NCBI RefSeq assembly: GCF_050589605.1
Contig: NZ_JBNGOO010000007.1
Direction: 5' to 3' (one strand)
DNA length: 64,000 nucleotides
Source of the DNA: Granulosicoccus sp947495035
GTDB lineage: Bacteria; Pseudomonadota; Gammaproteobacteria; Granulosicoccales; Granulosicoccaceae
The position numbers and the translations under genes were made by a program. The notes under the pieces are model-generated. The model was not told the DNA's origin and ran no database searches. It saw only the letters and a program-made list of their open reading frames with translations. Of this stretch, positions 7,238-16,107 are shown piece after piece; the stretch's first letter is position 1; each line of letters begins with the position of its first letter.

Positions 7238-8047
7238 TCAGGCAGCCCTGCGATCGGCCTCCTGCCGACCCTTGCCGATGGCCTGATGAAAGGCAGCGAT
7301 ATCGGCGTGCTCCTCGATGAATGCCATTGCTGCCTCATCCAGTTTGCGTTCCTTGGTCTTGATCTTGTTGCGGTACTTGACTCGGGCCGCGCTGAAATAC
7401 TCCTGCATGACTGAATCGGCAGATACATCGAGAAATCGGCACAACTCATCCAGAGCGGCGTAGTCGGTGGGCTCGCCATCGAAGAAATCGCGGTAGCTCA
7501 CCATATGAAAATCGTCTGGATACTTCTGCTGCAGGTCCAGGAAATAGCTGAGGCAGGCATTCCAGGGTTTCACGGCCACCGTTGCCGTACGTGTGGAAGG
7601 CCAATTGTCACTTTCGTCTTCCGCTCGCGCTTGCCAGGAGCAGGCCGTTTCGAAGATGTCTCGAATGATGAATATGCATTTGGTGTTCGGGAACTTCTGA
7701 TGAATTTCCCTGGCAACACGAAAACCACCCGGCATCTTGTCACCGATATACTTCAGGTTCGCATAACGGCTCTGCAGGTCCGCGTAATAGCGCTTCATGC
7801 CGGCATTGCGTTCGGGCGTTCTATTGGTGTGCCCGTCCGAAAAGTCGAAGAACTTCTCCTCTTCGAACAGTTCGGGATTGAACTGATCGAAATGCTTGTG
7901 GTTCATGATGTACTTGAACCGCTCCGAACCAAGACCAATGCTGCGATGAGCATTGACGACATGCGCCAACGCGGTGGTTCCCGAGCGGGGAGGCCCGAAA
8001 AGAAACAAGTGCTGTTCGGGTTTTCTGGGCATATCGGCACTTGTCAT
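7238..8047 (-). CDS. Sulfotransferase-family protein
   Basis: A 269-residue PAPS-dependent sulfotransferase fold. LFGPPRSGTTALAHVVNAH (about residues 17-35) is the 5'-phosphosulfate loop, and FIIRDIFETACSWQARAE contains the 3'-phosphate-binding Arg and Ser. YIGDKMPGGF matches the conserved substrate/PAPS helix. The rest is helical. The acceptor is unknown; bacterial relatives modify glycans, lipids or peptides. ATG at 8047 is chosen over a GTG at 8080. It stands alone on the minus strand. Confidence 0.82.
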   Translation of the reverse strand: MTSADMPRKPEQHLFLFGPPRSGTTALAHVVNAHRSIGLGSERFKYIMNHKHFDQFNPELFEEEKFFDFSDGHTNRTPERNAGMKRYYADLQSRYANLKYIGDKMPGGFRVAREIHQKFPNTKCIFIIRDIFETACSWQARAEDESDNWPSTRTATVAVKPWNACLSYFLDLQQKYPDDFHMVSYRDFFDGEPTDYAALDELCRFLDVSADSVMQEYFSAARVKYRNKIKTKERKLDEAAMAFIEEHADIAAFHQAIGKGRQEADRRAA

Positions 8048-8151
8048 AGGATGATCTTGGTGGGTAGCGGGCAACGGCACTGTTATTCCAGAACCATGCC
8101 AAACGCTTCCACCGGCTGACTACATCGGCAGTCGGTACAGGATCAACTGAC

Positions 8152-8180
8152 AGCAACGAGGGGCAAACCCCCTCGCTGCT
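8152..8180. terminator. GC-rich hairpin between CsbD-like and sulfotransferase genes
   Basis: CGAGGGG (8157-8163) and CCCCTCG (8169-8175) with flanking AGCA/TGCT form an 11-bp stem with one mismatch and a 5-base loop. It is placed 48 bp after the CsbD-like stop codon on the minus strand. It lacks a clear U-run, so termination is likely but not certain. Confidence 0.45.
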
Positions 8181-8227
8181 CTGGCAGCGCTCGACACTTC
8201 AACAAGCCGCCAGTTCGGTCAGTGACC

Positions 8228-8710
8228 TCAGAGGCTTGACGCCCAGTCGTTCACCTCGCTTTCAGCCGTCGCGCGATCAAGACCATACTTGTCCTGCACC
8301 AGAGTCACCAGGGCCTCTCGATCACCATTGACGCTCATCAACTCTTCCTCGGACAGATCTGCCCAACGATCCTTGATGCTGGCAATGGAATCCTGCCAGT
8401 TGTTCTGCAAGTCGTTCCAGCCTGAGCTGGCAGCGTCAGTGACCGTATCGGTCGCTGAATCAATGGCCGCTGCAGAAGAATCGGCTGCCTGTTCCAGAAC
8501 GGAACCTGCCTCAGCGGCTGTCTCCTCGACGGCTTCCGTTGCATCAGCCGTAGAGGCTTCAACAACGTCTGACGCCTCTGTGGCAGATTCCTGCAGAGAC
8601 ACACTGGCCTCCGTGTCGGTAACCTCGGGCTCGGAAGTTGCGCCACCACAGCCGGCCAGGACCAGGCTGATGGCGCTTGCCAGAATGAGATTTTTCTTGA
8701 TGACAGTCAT
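8228..8710 (-). CDS. CsbD-domain lipoprotein
   Basis: A 160-residue lipoprotein. Signal peptide MTVIKKNLILASAISLVLAG with lipobox LAGC (Cys21) followed by Gly-Gly, then about 65 residues of Ala/Glu/Ser/Thr-rich linker. The C-terminal domain reads NDLQNNWQDSIASIKDRWADL, then NGDREALVTLVQDKYG and DRATAESEVNDW, which is the CsbD-like pattern of two helices with a KYG turn. CsbD proteins are small stress proteins; a membrane-tethered version is less common. Glycine at +2 suggests outer-membrane sorting. Ribosome site GAGGG about 10 bases before ATG. Likely stress-induced, by family analogy. Confidence 0.8.
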   Translation of the reverse strand: MTVIKKNLILASAISLVLAGCGGATSEPEVTDTEASVSLQESATEASDVVEASTADATEAVEETAAEAGSVLEQAADSSAAAIDSATDTVTDAASSGWNDLQNNWQDSIASIKDRWADLSEEELMSVNGDREALVTLVQDKYGLDRATAESEVNDWASSL

Positions 8711-8896
8711 TGCTCGTACCCTCGTATTGCGTCATGCAGAGTAGGCAGATCGGTATGATCCGCCCTTCCGTGGAAGGTTAGCGATATGTGAGATGGTTCA
8801 CCCTTACAAGTTGGGAACGGTTACAACTGACAGACCCATGGCACGCATGGCGACTAGCGTTCAGTGACATGACATTCAGGTCAGGATTGACTGGGC

Positions 8897-9841
8897 TCAT
8901 GTCGAGTATGTCTCTCCCAATGCGTCCGTGGTCTGCTTGATCAACTGCGCGGAAGCCGACAAGGCTTCAAGCTCGGCCCGCGTCATTCCCGGCATGAGCG
9001 TATCTTCCACGCCTCCTGCACCGATGATGCGTGGCAAGGACAGACAGACATTCCTGACACCCGCCACCTCCGTTGTCATGCAGGAGACCGTCAGCACCTC
9101 GTGCTGGTCCAGTGCGATGACACGAACGATCCGCGCCAGGCCGGCAGCGACGCCGAACCAGGTTGCGCCCTTGCCGGCAATGATACGTTGCGCCGCCTGC
9201 CGGACATTCTCGTCGACCTCTGACCGCAGCGTGTCCGTCAATGGGCAACCACGCTGCCGAGCAAAGCTGTCCAACGGCATCGCACCACACTCGGCCGATG
9301 ACCAGACCAGAACCTCGCTGTCACCGTGCTCACCCAGTACATGTGCATGCACCGATTGCGGCGAGACGCCAAGGTGTCTGCCCAGATTCTTGCGAAAGCG
9401 CGCAGTATCCAGGATCGTACCTGTGCCAATGACCCTGGCTGGATCGATGCCTGACAGCTTCGTGCTTACCGCCGTCATGATGTCAACCGGGTTCGTTGCC
9501 ACCAGCAGAATGGCATCGGGCGCAAACGCCAGCACTTCGGCGATGACATCGGCGAATATACCGGCGTTTCGACCCAACAGTTCCAGACGTGACTCCCCGG
9601 GACGCTGAGCCACACCCGCCGCGACCACCACGATGGCAGCTCCATTCAGATCGGCATAATCGCCATCCTGAACCGAAACAGCCCCGATGAAGGGTACCGC
9701 GTCAGCGATATCGGCGGCCTGCGCTCTGGCCAGCTCCGAGTCGTGATCGATCAATACCAGTGAAGACACCACACCCGAGGCGGCGATTGCATAGGCCGCT
9801 GTACTGCCGACCATACCGGTTCCCACCACGCCGACTTTCAT
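8897..9841 (-). CDS. ldh: L-lactate dehydrogenase (LDH/MDH family)
   Basis: NAD-dependent interconversion of lactate and pyruvate. 314 residues. Rossmann motif GVVGTGMVGSTAAYA at the N-terminus; Asp of LIDHD for NAD specificity; VAQRPGESRLELL, where Gln in the specificity loop (position equivalent to 102) points to lactate rather than malate; VATNPVD; and GEHGDSE with the catalytic histidine. ATG at 9841 has GGAG six bases upstream. It is divergent from a PHB-depolymerase-type esterase. No obvious partner; probable cytosolic fermentative or lactate-using role. Confidence 0.92.
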   Translation of the reverse strand: MKVGVVGTGMVGSTAAYAIAASGVVSSLVLIDHDSELARAQAADIADAVPFIGAVSVQDGDYADLNGAAIVVVAAGVAQRPGESRLELLGRNAGIFADVIAEVLAFAPDAILLVATNPVDIMTAVSTKLSGIDPARVIGTGTILDTARFRKNLGRHLGVSPQSVHAHVLGEHGDSEVLVWSSAECGAMPLDSFARQRGCPLTDTLRSEVDENVRQAAQRIIAGKGATWFGVAAGLARIVRVIALDQHEVLTVSCMTTEVAGVRNVCLSLPRIIGAGGVEDTLMPGMTRAELEALSASAQLIKQTTDALGETYST

Positions 9842-10213
9842 GATCGACTCCAATTGAGACGAGATGGCTCGATTCGTGGTTTCCGCGTCGAGCAATCTGC
9901 TGACTCAAGGGTTACATCCTGTGGCAGCAAGGCTGCATACCCCGCTGGATGGACAAACAGTTCTTTCTTCAACATCGTTTTCTGCGTCTGCCGCTGGACT
10001 ACCATGTCGCCTTCGCCTTTTTTGCCAGTACTGCTGATCCTGCCCTGCACTGGCTGCCGGATGATTGTCAACCAACGTACAGGAAAACCACTGACCAGTT
10101 TCAGGAGATCATCACGATGATGTTTCACAACGGTACGTTCGCAGTTGTACAGGCATTGCCCGGGGTTTGCTGATGCATACCTGCTACACGTCACGCAACG
10201 GTGAATTCCGTCA
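9842..10213. other. Intergenic region between divergent ldh and esterase genes
   Basis: 372 bp without a convincing gene. It must hold the divergent promoters but I see no clear consensus boxes. An 18-codon frame (ATG 10117 to TGA 10173) has an AGGAG upstream; I do not think it sufficient for a gene call. Confidence 0.5.
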
Positions 10214-11212
10214 ATGAGCCGTCGACGAGCCAAGGCAGATCCCGGCGCTGCCACGCTGCGCCTGATGAGGACGATGACGCAACTGTCCATGAAGGCCGGA
10301 ACACAGGCGATCAAGCAGGCGAACAAGACCGCGGCGGCGAAATCGAAACCCCCGCCAGGTGCGGGAACCTGGATCAAGGGTCATGCCATCGGCGCCGGCG
10401 GCATGCGGCGTTACCATCTCTTTCGTCCCCATGGCGTCTCCATCGGCGAGCGATTGCCACTGCTGGTGATGTTGCACGGTTGCAGCCAGAACGCGCGCAA
10501 TTTCGCCAGCAGTACACGCATGAATGCCGTTGCCGCGCGTGCGCGGGCACTCGTGCTTTATCCGGAACAGGATCTGCGCTTCAATCCACAAGGCTGCTGG
10601 AACTGGTACGACACCAAGAGCGGCCAGGCGAATGCCGAGGCATCGACGCTGATGGCCGCGATCAATCAGGTCTGCCTGTTCTATCCGGTTGATCGCAAGG
10701 CGGTGGCCGTTGCCGGATTTTCAGCAGGCGCCAGCATGGCGGCCCTGCTCGCCTCCCGACACCCTGATCGCTTTCAAGCGGTTGCCATGCACTCCGGTGT
10801 ACCACCCGGCAGTGCACACTCGGCGGCCTCCGCCGTGGTGGCCATGGGTGGCCTGCCCCGTTCCTCCACCAGTGGTGGTCCGCAACAATGGCCACCGCTT
10901 CTGGTGATACATGGCAGGAAGGATCGAGTAGTCAACGTCAAGAACGCCCACAACGCAGCCAGCTTGTGGGCAAGTACTCTCGGTGCCAGAGAAGGCAAGC
11001 CTCGTACCGTGCAACGTGGCAAACGCTACGCCAGCACCATCACTGATTTTCGCGTTGGCAGGAAGGTCGTCGTCAGCCTGAACGAGATCAGCGAACTGGG
11101 CCACTGCTGGAGTGGTGGCGATGACAAGCAGCGATTCAGTGATGCCGCCGGCCCCGATACCTCACGAATGATCTGGCAATTCTTCAAACGCCAGCTGCCG
11201 TCGGTGAGCTGA
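10214..11212 (+). CDS. PHB-depolymerase-family esterase (1)
   Basis: An alpha/beta hydrolase of the LpqC/PHB-depolymerase esterase family, 332 residues. VMLHGCSQNARNFA supplies the oxyanion loop, VAGFSAGASMAALLA the nucleophile Ser (GxSxG), HGRKDRVVNVKNA the Asp, and ELGHCWSGGDD the His. The first 60 residues are basic and lack a signal peptide, so the enzyme is probably cytoplasmic. A second, shorter paralogue lies at 29610. With a phasin gene in the window the host evidently handles polyhydroxyalkanoate, but activity on polymer rather than small esters is not shown. ATG at 10265 is an alternative start. Confidence 0.85.
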   Translation: MSRRRAKADPGAATLRLMRTMTQLSMKAGTQAIKQANKTAAAKSKPPPGAGTWIKGHAIGAGGMRRYHLFRPHGVSIGERLPLLVMLHGCSQNARNFASSTRMNAVAARARALVLYPEQDLRFNPQGCWNWYDTKSGQANAEASTLMAAINQVCLFYPVDRKAVAVAGFSAGASMAALLASRHPDRFQAVAMHSGVPPGSAHSAASAVVAMGGLPRSSTSGGPQQWPPLLVIHGRKDRVVNVKNAHNAASLWASTLGAREGKPRTVQRGKRYASTITDFRVGRKVVVSLNEISELGHCWSGGDDKQRFSDAAGPDTSRMIWQFFKRQLPSVS

Positions 11213-11240
11213 GCACCGCGGCGACAATCGGCACGGCGAC

Positions 11241-12389
11241 TCAGGGGCGCCCCATCGCTTCCTGCAATGCGTCGACGGTAACACCCAGTGTGCCGGCTGC
11301 CTGGTCGAAGTCCGGAGGTGGTGCACCCAGAGCACGCATGAGCTCGTCTTCACTGACACCCAGTCTCTGTGCAGCCGCTGCGAAATCCGGCCGACCATCA
11401 CCGCCACCACCCGGCCGCCTGGATACGGACGCATCGCACTCCACGCCAGGTTCTTCGGACACGCAACCGTATTCGGCCTTGAGGCAACTCAGGATGGCAT
11501 TCGAACCCTGCTCACCCGCGTGATAATGATAAGAGAGCTCATCCGTTTCATGCCCACCACACTGATCCAGATCTGCAGGCAATGATCCATCGTTCAACAA
11601 GCGCGCATGAATCAGGTAGCCATCCATCGCAACACCCACCACACTGCCGTGCTCTGTCTTGCTGGCCGTGTCATCCAGACAATCGGTGGCCGCGTGATAA
11701 TGGTACCCGACATGCAGATTGACATGTCCGCCACAGTCATCGAACGGGGCCAGTGTGTAATTGCCCAGAATGTCGGCAACCGGTGCTGGCGCATCCAGAC
11801 GAATACCATTGAATGCAAGCCCTGACCCGACATCGCGGGTATCCAGTGGTTGCTCAACAGCGACCGGTTCCAGAGGAATGGTGTAGGTGACAGTGGCGTC
11901 TTCATCCAGGTAGGCCATCTGGCACTCCACACACTGCTGCCGGAATTCAGGGTCCACCTCGGGCTGGGCAGCGCCGGCGCATTTCTCCAGCGTATCCGTG
12001 ACGAAGACTGCGCCAGTGTCTTCATCGAACAGCTGCCAGTCGTTATCGGAGTAGAAGTTGGCCATGTCTTCGATGAACGCACCGGAGACATCGTGTACCT
12101 CGCCGTTTTCCAGCCAGATACCACCGTTCTCGGCAGAATCGGCAATGGTATCTGGACACCAGGGACCCGGCGTATAGGTGGCAGGGCTCGGTGTGACCGT
12201 TATTCGGAAGCAGCTGGTTCGACTACCACCGGACAAGGTGCATTCGACCAGCTCGGGACCGGCAACCACGTTGGCCTGCCTGAAATACTCAGTCAGTTCC
12301 TCGAATTGAGCGGCATTGACGGAAGCCGTCACTACAGCGGCACCCAGGCAGCACCCCATCAGGCAGAATACTTCGCTTCTCGTCTTCAT
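11241..12389 (-). CDS. Secreted YHYH-domain protein
   Basis: A 382-residue exported protein. N-terminal hydrophobic signal (VFCLMGCCLGAAVVTASVNA-AQ). Two histidine-rich motifs, VGYHYHAATDC and LSYHYHAGEQ, define the YHYH domain; around them are Cys residues that may pair (DDCGGH, DQCGGH). The C-terminal 60 residues hold a duplicated helical segment, AAQRLGVSEDELMRALG and AAGTLGVTVDALQEAMG, joined by a Gly-rich stretch. The domain's biochemistry is unknown; metal binding is plausible from the histidines. GGGA before the second ATG (12389) decides the start against the one at 12401. Confidence 0.78.
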   Translation of the reverse strand: MKTRSEVFCLMGCCLGAAVVTASVNAAQFEELTEYFRQANVVAGPELVECTLSGGSRTSCFRITVTPSPATYTPGPWCPDTIADSAENGGIWLENGEVHDVSGAFIEDMANFYSDNDWQLFDEDTGAVFVTDTLEKCAGAAQPEVDPEFRQQCVECQMAYLDEDATVTYTIPLEPVAVEQPLDTRDVGSGLAFNGIRLDAPAPVADILGNYTLAPFDDCGGHVNLHVGYHYHAATDCLDDTASKTEHGSVVGVAMDGYLIHARLLNDGSLPADLDQCGGHETDELSYHYHAGEQGSNAILSCLKAEYGCVSEEPGVECDASVSRRPGGGGDGRPDFAAAAQRLGVSEDELMRALGAPPPDFDQAAGTLGVTVDALQEAMGRP

Positions 12390-12601
12390 CGATGTTCCCA
12401 TTGCACTGTCTGCGTATCACTATAGGCTGACTGCGGTAGCGAAGACCCATCGTATTGCGGAAGTATCAAGGATATTCGACGGGTTGCCGGCATGACTTGA
12501 TAACAATCGATTCAGGCTATCTGTCTTCTCATCATCCAGGACTTACTCTTGCGCAGCCATTTGCCCTACCATTCCGCTTTTCCAATGCAGAGCAATACAC
12601 C

Positions 12602-14185
12602 ATGGCAGGTAATCACGGTAACCAAGGGAATTCCGGGCCACAAGACGATGATCTGGATACACATCTGCGCTCCGCAGGGATGATCTGGGGTCTGCGAATC
12701 GGCGGCCTTCTCGCCGCGTTTTTCGTCTGGCTCATGCTCGGCAGTTCCGAAGCCCTGCCCTCTGATGCTCGCTGGGTTGCATCGATTGCCACCCTCATGG
12801 CCATCTGGTGGATGACCGAAGCAATTCCGCTGTCGGCAACCTCCCTGCTGCCTATCGTCCTGATTCCCATGTTGACAGATCGCAGCGTCAATGAAACGAC
12901 GGCCCCTTATGCCAGCTCCATTGTCTTTCTCTTTCTCGGCGGCTTTCTGATAGCCATCGCCATGGAGAAATGGAATCTGCACCGACGAGTCGCGCTGCTT
13001 ACCTTGCGCAAAGTCGGCATCGAACCCACGCGCATCGTATTGGGATTGATGCTCGCAACGGGTTTTCTGTCCATGTGGGTATCCAATACCGCTACCACGC
13101 TGATGATGTTGCCGATCGGCCTGTCAGTCCTGGCCCTGGTCTCCGAGCGTGCCGGAAACAGCGAAGCCGGACAGCCCCAGCACGCCCCCGGGCATGTCGC
13201 GGTTGTACACGATGACAATATCAGGCGTTTCGGTATCTGCCTGGTTTTGGCCATCGCCTGGTCGGCCTCCATGGGTGGGCTGGGTACTCTGCTCGGTAGT
13301 CCGCCGAATGCCATCGTGGCGGGCTATGCCGCTGATGAGCTTGGCCGCGATATCGGCTTCCTCGAATGGATGATGCTGGGCATGCCGCTGGCTCTGGTCT
13401 TCATACTCATCGGCTGGGTATTGATGACGCGAGTGCTCTACCCCTTCAAGCTGACCGAGATACCCGGTGGCCGCCAGATGATCGATGATGAAATCGACAA
13501 GCTCGGTTCTGTCAGCCAAGGTGAAAAGATGGTGATGTGCGTGTTCGGTTCAGCGGCATTCCTCTGGGTGGTGCCCGGCCTTCTGGTCAGCATCCCCGGT
13601 GTCAATCTTGGCTGGTTTGGCCAGATGAACGACACGGCCATCGCGATCTTCGCCGGTATCGCCATGTTCATTCTGCCAGGCCGGGGGCGCCGCGAAATGG
13701 TACTCAACTGGAAGGACGCCGAGGAAGGCCTGCCCTGGGGTGTTCTGCTGCTGTTCGGTGGTGGTCTCAGCCTGGCCAGTGCCGTGGCGGCCAGCGGACT
13801 GGACAGCTGGATCGGCTCTCAGGTCACGGGGCTCGGCGTATTACCGGCCGTCCTGCTGATTGCCTCCGTCGTCGGCATCATTCTCTTCCTGACAGAGGTG
13901 ACCAGCAACACGGCCACGGCGGCGACCTTCATTCCCGTGCTGGGTGGTGTGGCTGTAGGCATCGGCGCAGACCCGATGAGTCTGCTCATTCCGGCCGCAT
14001 TCGCAGCCACCTGTGCCTTCATGCTGCCGGTTGGAACACCACCCAATGCCATCGTGTTCGGCACGGGGGCAGTCACCATCGCCCAGATGGCTCGGGGCGG
14101 CCTGGTTCTCAACCTTGTCGGAATCGCTCTGATTACCGGCTTCTGCTATTTCCTGGGCGGCATTGCACTGGGCTTGCAGTATTGA
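12602..14185 (+). CDS. SLC13/DASS-family sodium:carboxylate or sulfate symporter
   Basis: A 527-residue inner-membrane transporter with about 12-14 hydrophobic segments. Both halves carry the family's SNT signature: WVSNTATTLMMLPIGLSVL near residue 160 and VTSNTATAATFIPVLGGVAV near residue 440, each followed by a proline-containing helical hairpin (GSPPNAIV; GTPPNAIV). WWMTEAIPLSATSLLPIVL is also diagnostic. Substrate is likely a di- or tricarboxylate, but sulfate cannot be excluded. ATG at 12602 fits the usual soluble N-terminus; the upstream extension is not family-like. Stands alone. Confidence 0.88.
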   Translation: MAGNHGNQGNSGPQDDDLDTHLRSAGMIWGLRIGGLLAAFFVWLMLGSSEALPSDARWVASIATLMAIWWMTEAIPLSATSLLPIVLIPMLTDRSVNETTAPYASSIVFLFLGGFLIAIAMEKWNLHRRVALLTLRKVGIEPTRIVLGLMLATGFLSMWVSNTATTLMMLPIGLSVLALVSERAGNSEAGQPQHAPGHVAVVHDDNIRRFGICLVLAIAWSASMGGLGTLLGSPPNAIVAGYAADELGRDIGFLEWMMLGMPLALVFILIGWVLMTRVLYPFKLTEIPGGRQMIDDEIDKLGSVSQGEKMVMCVFGSAAFLWVVPGLLVSIPGVNLGWFGQMNDTAIAIFAGIAMFILPGRGRREMVLNWKDAEEGLPWGVLLLFGGGLSLASAVAASGLDSWIGSQVTGLGVLPAVLLIASVVGIILFLTEVTSNTATAATFIPVLGGVAVGIGADPMSLLIPAAFAATCAFMLPVGTPPNAIVFGTGAVTIAQMARGGLVLNLVGIALITGFCYFLGGIALGLQY

Positions 14186-14516
14186 CAAGAACTCCCAGGG
14201 CATTACACGAGCCAGGACACTCGATTGCCCGATTGCCCGATTGCGCGATTGCGCGAATGGATCAATGAGCACTTGCGCAATCGGGCAGACAGCCAGATAC
14301 GCGAACGGGAAACCTGACACGGATCTCACCTGGCTCCGGGCCAATGTCATTATCCTGGAGCTTGTGATAGCTTGAACTCAAATCGAGGAAAATGTCTACG
14401 GTTACAGATGAAGCCGACCAATGGATTGGTGGGTCTGTTCAGTGAAGCTGCCGAACGGCCAGGTGCAACCGGACGACAAACCAACGCTGCCACAGGATCA
14501 ACGAGAGCCCAAGCCG
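14186..14516. other. Intergenic region with octamer array and long inverted repeat
   Basis: 331 bp holding four GATTGC(C/G)C octamers at 14223-14254 and, 20 bp on, the inverted copy GCGCAATCGGGCA (14275-14287), which pairs perfectly over 13 bp with TGCCCGATTGCGC (14234-14246). No T-run follows. I see no gene. Confidence 0.7.
14223..14254. repeat. Octamer array GATTGCSC, four copies
   Basis: GATTGCCC twice then GATTGCGC twice, head to tail. An inverted copy lies at 14275-14287, giving a hairpin with a 28-base loop. Confidence 0.9.
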
Positions 14517-15896
14517 ATGCTGCAAACTGTCACCCGGTTCTTTCTGCAAGCCATGCTGACACTGTCGATCATGACCGGCAGCGCACAGATATCTGCCGCC
14601 GAGATGGACGCCAGGCTCAATATGGCAAACCGGCTCATCGCGGAGATCGATAGCGGTCTTTCGACCCTGCAAGACGGTGATGTGAGCCGTTACAACGCGC
14701 TCAGCAAGAAACTGACCCGGGCAGCTGAATTGCTCAAGGGCACGAGCTCCAGAGAGCATCCTGACTACGGCCCAGCCACGCAGAAATGGAATGAGCTGCG
14801 GCAACAGATGATCGCCACCGCGAAACAGTGGCAGGAAGCACAGCAACAGACACAGACACAGACACAGACACAGACACAGACACAGCCAACCACGCAGACT
14901 CAGACACAGGCTTCGAACGACGCAGCCCCAGACAGTCGAACCACCAACGGGGATGAGATCCTGGCGCGTTACCGGAGTGACGCTTTGCCGTCATTGCCTG
15001 CAGGGGCGACCAACGAACAGCTGATCGCCTGGGCGGCGACATTGCAGCAACTGCGTGGCGAACAGCTGCAGGCTGACCTTGCAACGCTGGATTCGGGATC
15101 CATCGACCCGCAGAACGCCGATCGAATCAGACGCTGGATCACCGGCAGTTTTCAACTGCAGATCAATGAACGGATAAGCCGTCAGATCGCCGTACGCGAA
15201 AGCAGTGTTCGGGATGCTCATATGCTGGCAGACAGTATTCTGGCCATTGCAGACGATGACAAGATGCGAATCTACAATTTCGCGCATGGCGAGAATGGTG
15301 ACAACAACCAGAACCGGTTGGCCACGGGACTCAGCGCCAGTCAGCAGATGCTGCTTCTCGGCGACCATTTTCCGGACCTGATCGATATGGAGCTCACCAA
15401 CTCGACGCCTAGCATCGAAGCGGCTGCATCACGCTTCCGCGACATGCGCGAGCAGGCTGAGCAGACGGCGCTCGAACTGGCCGCCCTGCCGAAGAAGGAA
15501 CGGCAGAGGAGACCTGAATTCCTGCAGAGCATCGAACAGGAGCTCTACTACCGGGGCAGCTATATCGGTTCGATTTCTCGCAAGGGCACCGTCGTTGTCG
15601 ACGGCACCGATATCGGATCGATCACGGCAGATGGCCGAGTCTGGGTGCGAGGCAACGACGCCGGATCCATCGAGGCCAACGGCGAAGTCTGGCTGCGGGG
15701 CAATCAACTGGGCAGCCTTGAGGATACGGGCGAAGTCTGGCGCAATGGCACCCGGGTGGGATTCGTCGAGATTGCCGAAGACGGCGACTTCTGGATCGAC
15801 GGCAACCAGAATGGCCGCGTTGAGCCCTACTCCGGAGAATGGAAGCGTGCCGCCATCGTTTTCTATTTTCGAGACATGTTCAACGATCCGAACTGA
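14517..15896 (+). CDS. Secreted protein with Gln-Thr tract and strand-repeat domain
   Basis: A 459-residue exported protein of no family I can name. Signal peptide MLQTVTRFFLQAMLTLSIMT with likely cleavage after QISA. Residues about 30-110 are helical. A (Gln-Thr) run at about 111-122, encoded by six CAGACA units, forms a linker with further QTQTQ. A helical middle region follows, then from about residue 345 a repeated unit of roughly 18-20 residues: GSISRKGTVVVDGTDI, GSITADGRVWVRGNDA, GSIEANGEVWLRGNQL, GSLEDTGEVWRNGTRV, then a divergent copy. Each looks like a beta hairpin, so the C-terminus may be a solenoid or beta-roll. Start chosen for the signal peptide. Confidence 0.65.
   Translation: MLQTVTRFFLQAMLTLSIMTGSAQISAAEMDARLNMANRLIAEIDSGLSTLQDGDVSRYNALSKKLTRAAELLKGTSSREHPDYGPATQKWNELRQQMIATAKQWQEAQQQTQTQTQTQTQTQPTTQTQTQASNDAAPDSRTTNGDEILARYRSDALPSLPAGATNEQLIAWAATLQQLRGEQLQADLATLDSGSIDPQNADRIRRWITGSFQLQINERISRQIAVRESSVRDAHMLADSILAIADDDKMRIYNFAHGENGDNNQNRLATGLSASQQMLLLGDHFPDLIDMELTNSTPSIEAAASRFRDMREQAEQTALELAALPKKERQRRPEFLQSIEQELYYRGSYIGSISRKGTVVVDGTDIGSITADGRVWVRGNDAGSIEANGEVWLRGNQLGSLEDTGEVWRNGTRVGFVEIAEDGDFWIDGNQNGRVEPYSGEWKRAAIVFYFRDMFNDPN
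14847..14882 (+). repeat. Hexamer array (CAGACA)x6 inside coding sequence
   Basis: Six perfect in-frame CAGACA units encoding Gln-Thr pairs in the secreted repeat protein. Copy-number change would alter linker length without a frameshift. Confidence 0.95.
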
Positions 15897-15963
15897 TCGA
15901 CGCAACCGCGTCTGTCCATCAGACCACTCTCTGATCGACAGGAACTGGCAAACGGCAAACGGC

Positions 15964-16005
15964 AATCGGTAATCGGTAATCGGTAGTCGGTAGTCGGTAA
16001 TCGGC
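15964..16005. repeat. Heptamer array AATCGGT, six copies
   Basis: Three AATCGGT, two AGTCGGT and one AATCGGC unit between the convergent secreted-protein and GntR genes. Noncoding; not a multiple of three. Confidence 0.9.
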
Positions 16006-16107
16006 ATCATCGCACTGGATGCCCCCATCGGTCTGCCAGCAATCGCCCCAGTTCCTTTGTCGATTAGCGAACAGTTCTGCCAGCCAGGCAGGACGGGGAA
16101 TCGACGT

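Noticed and set aside
10117..10173. 18-codon frame with AGGAG upstream of the esterase gene
   Set aside because: Too short and without other signals; kept only as a note on the intergenic region.
12455..12601. N-terminal extension of the SLC13 transporter
   Set aside because: Soluble sequence not seen in the family; ATG at 12602 fits better.
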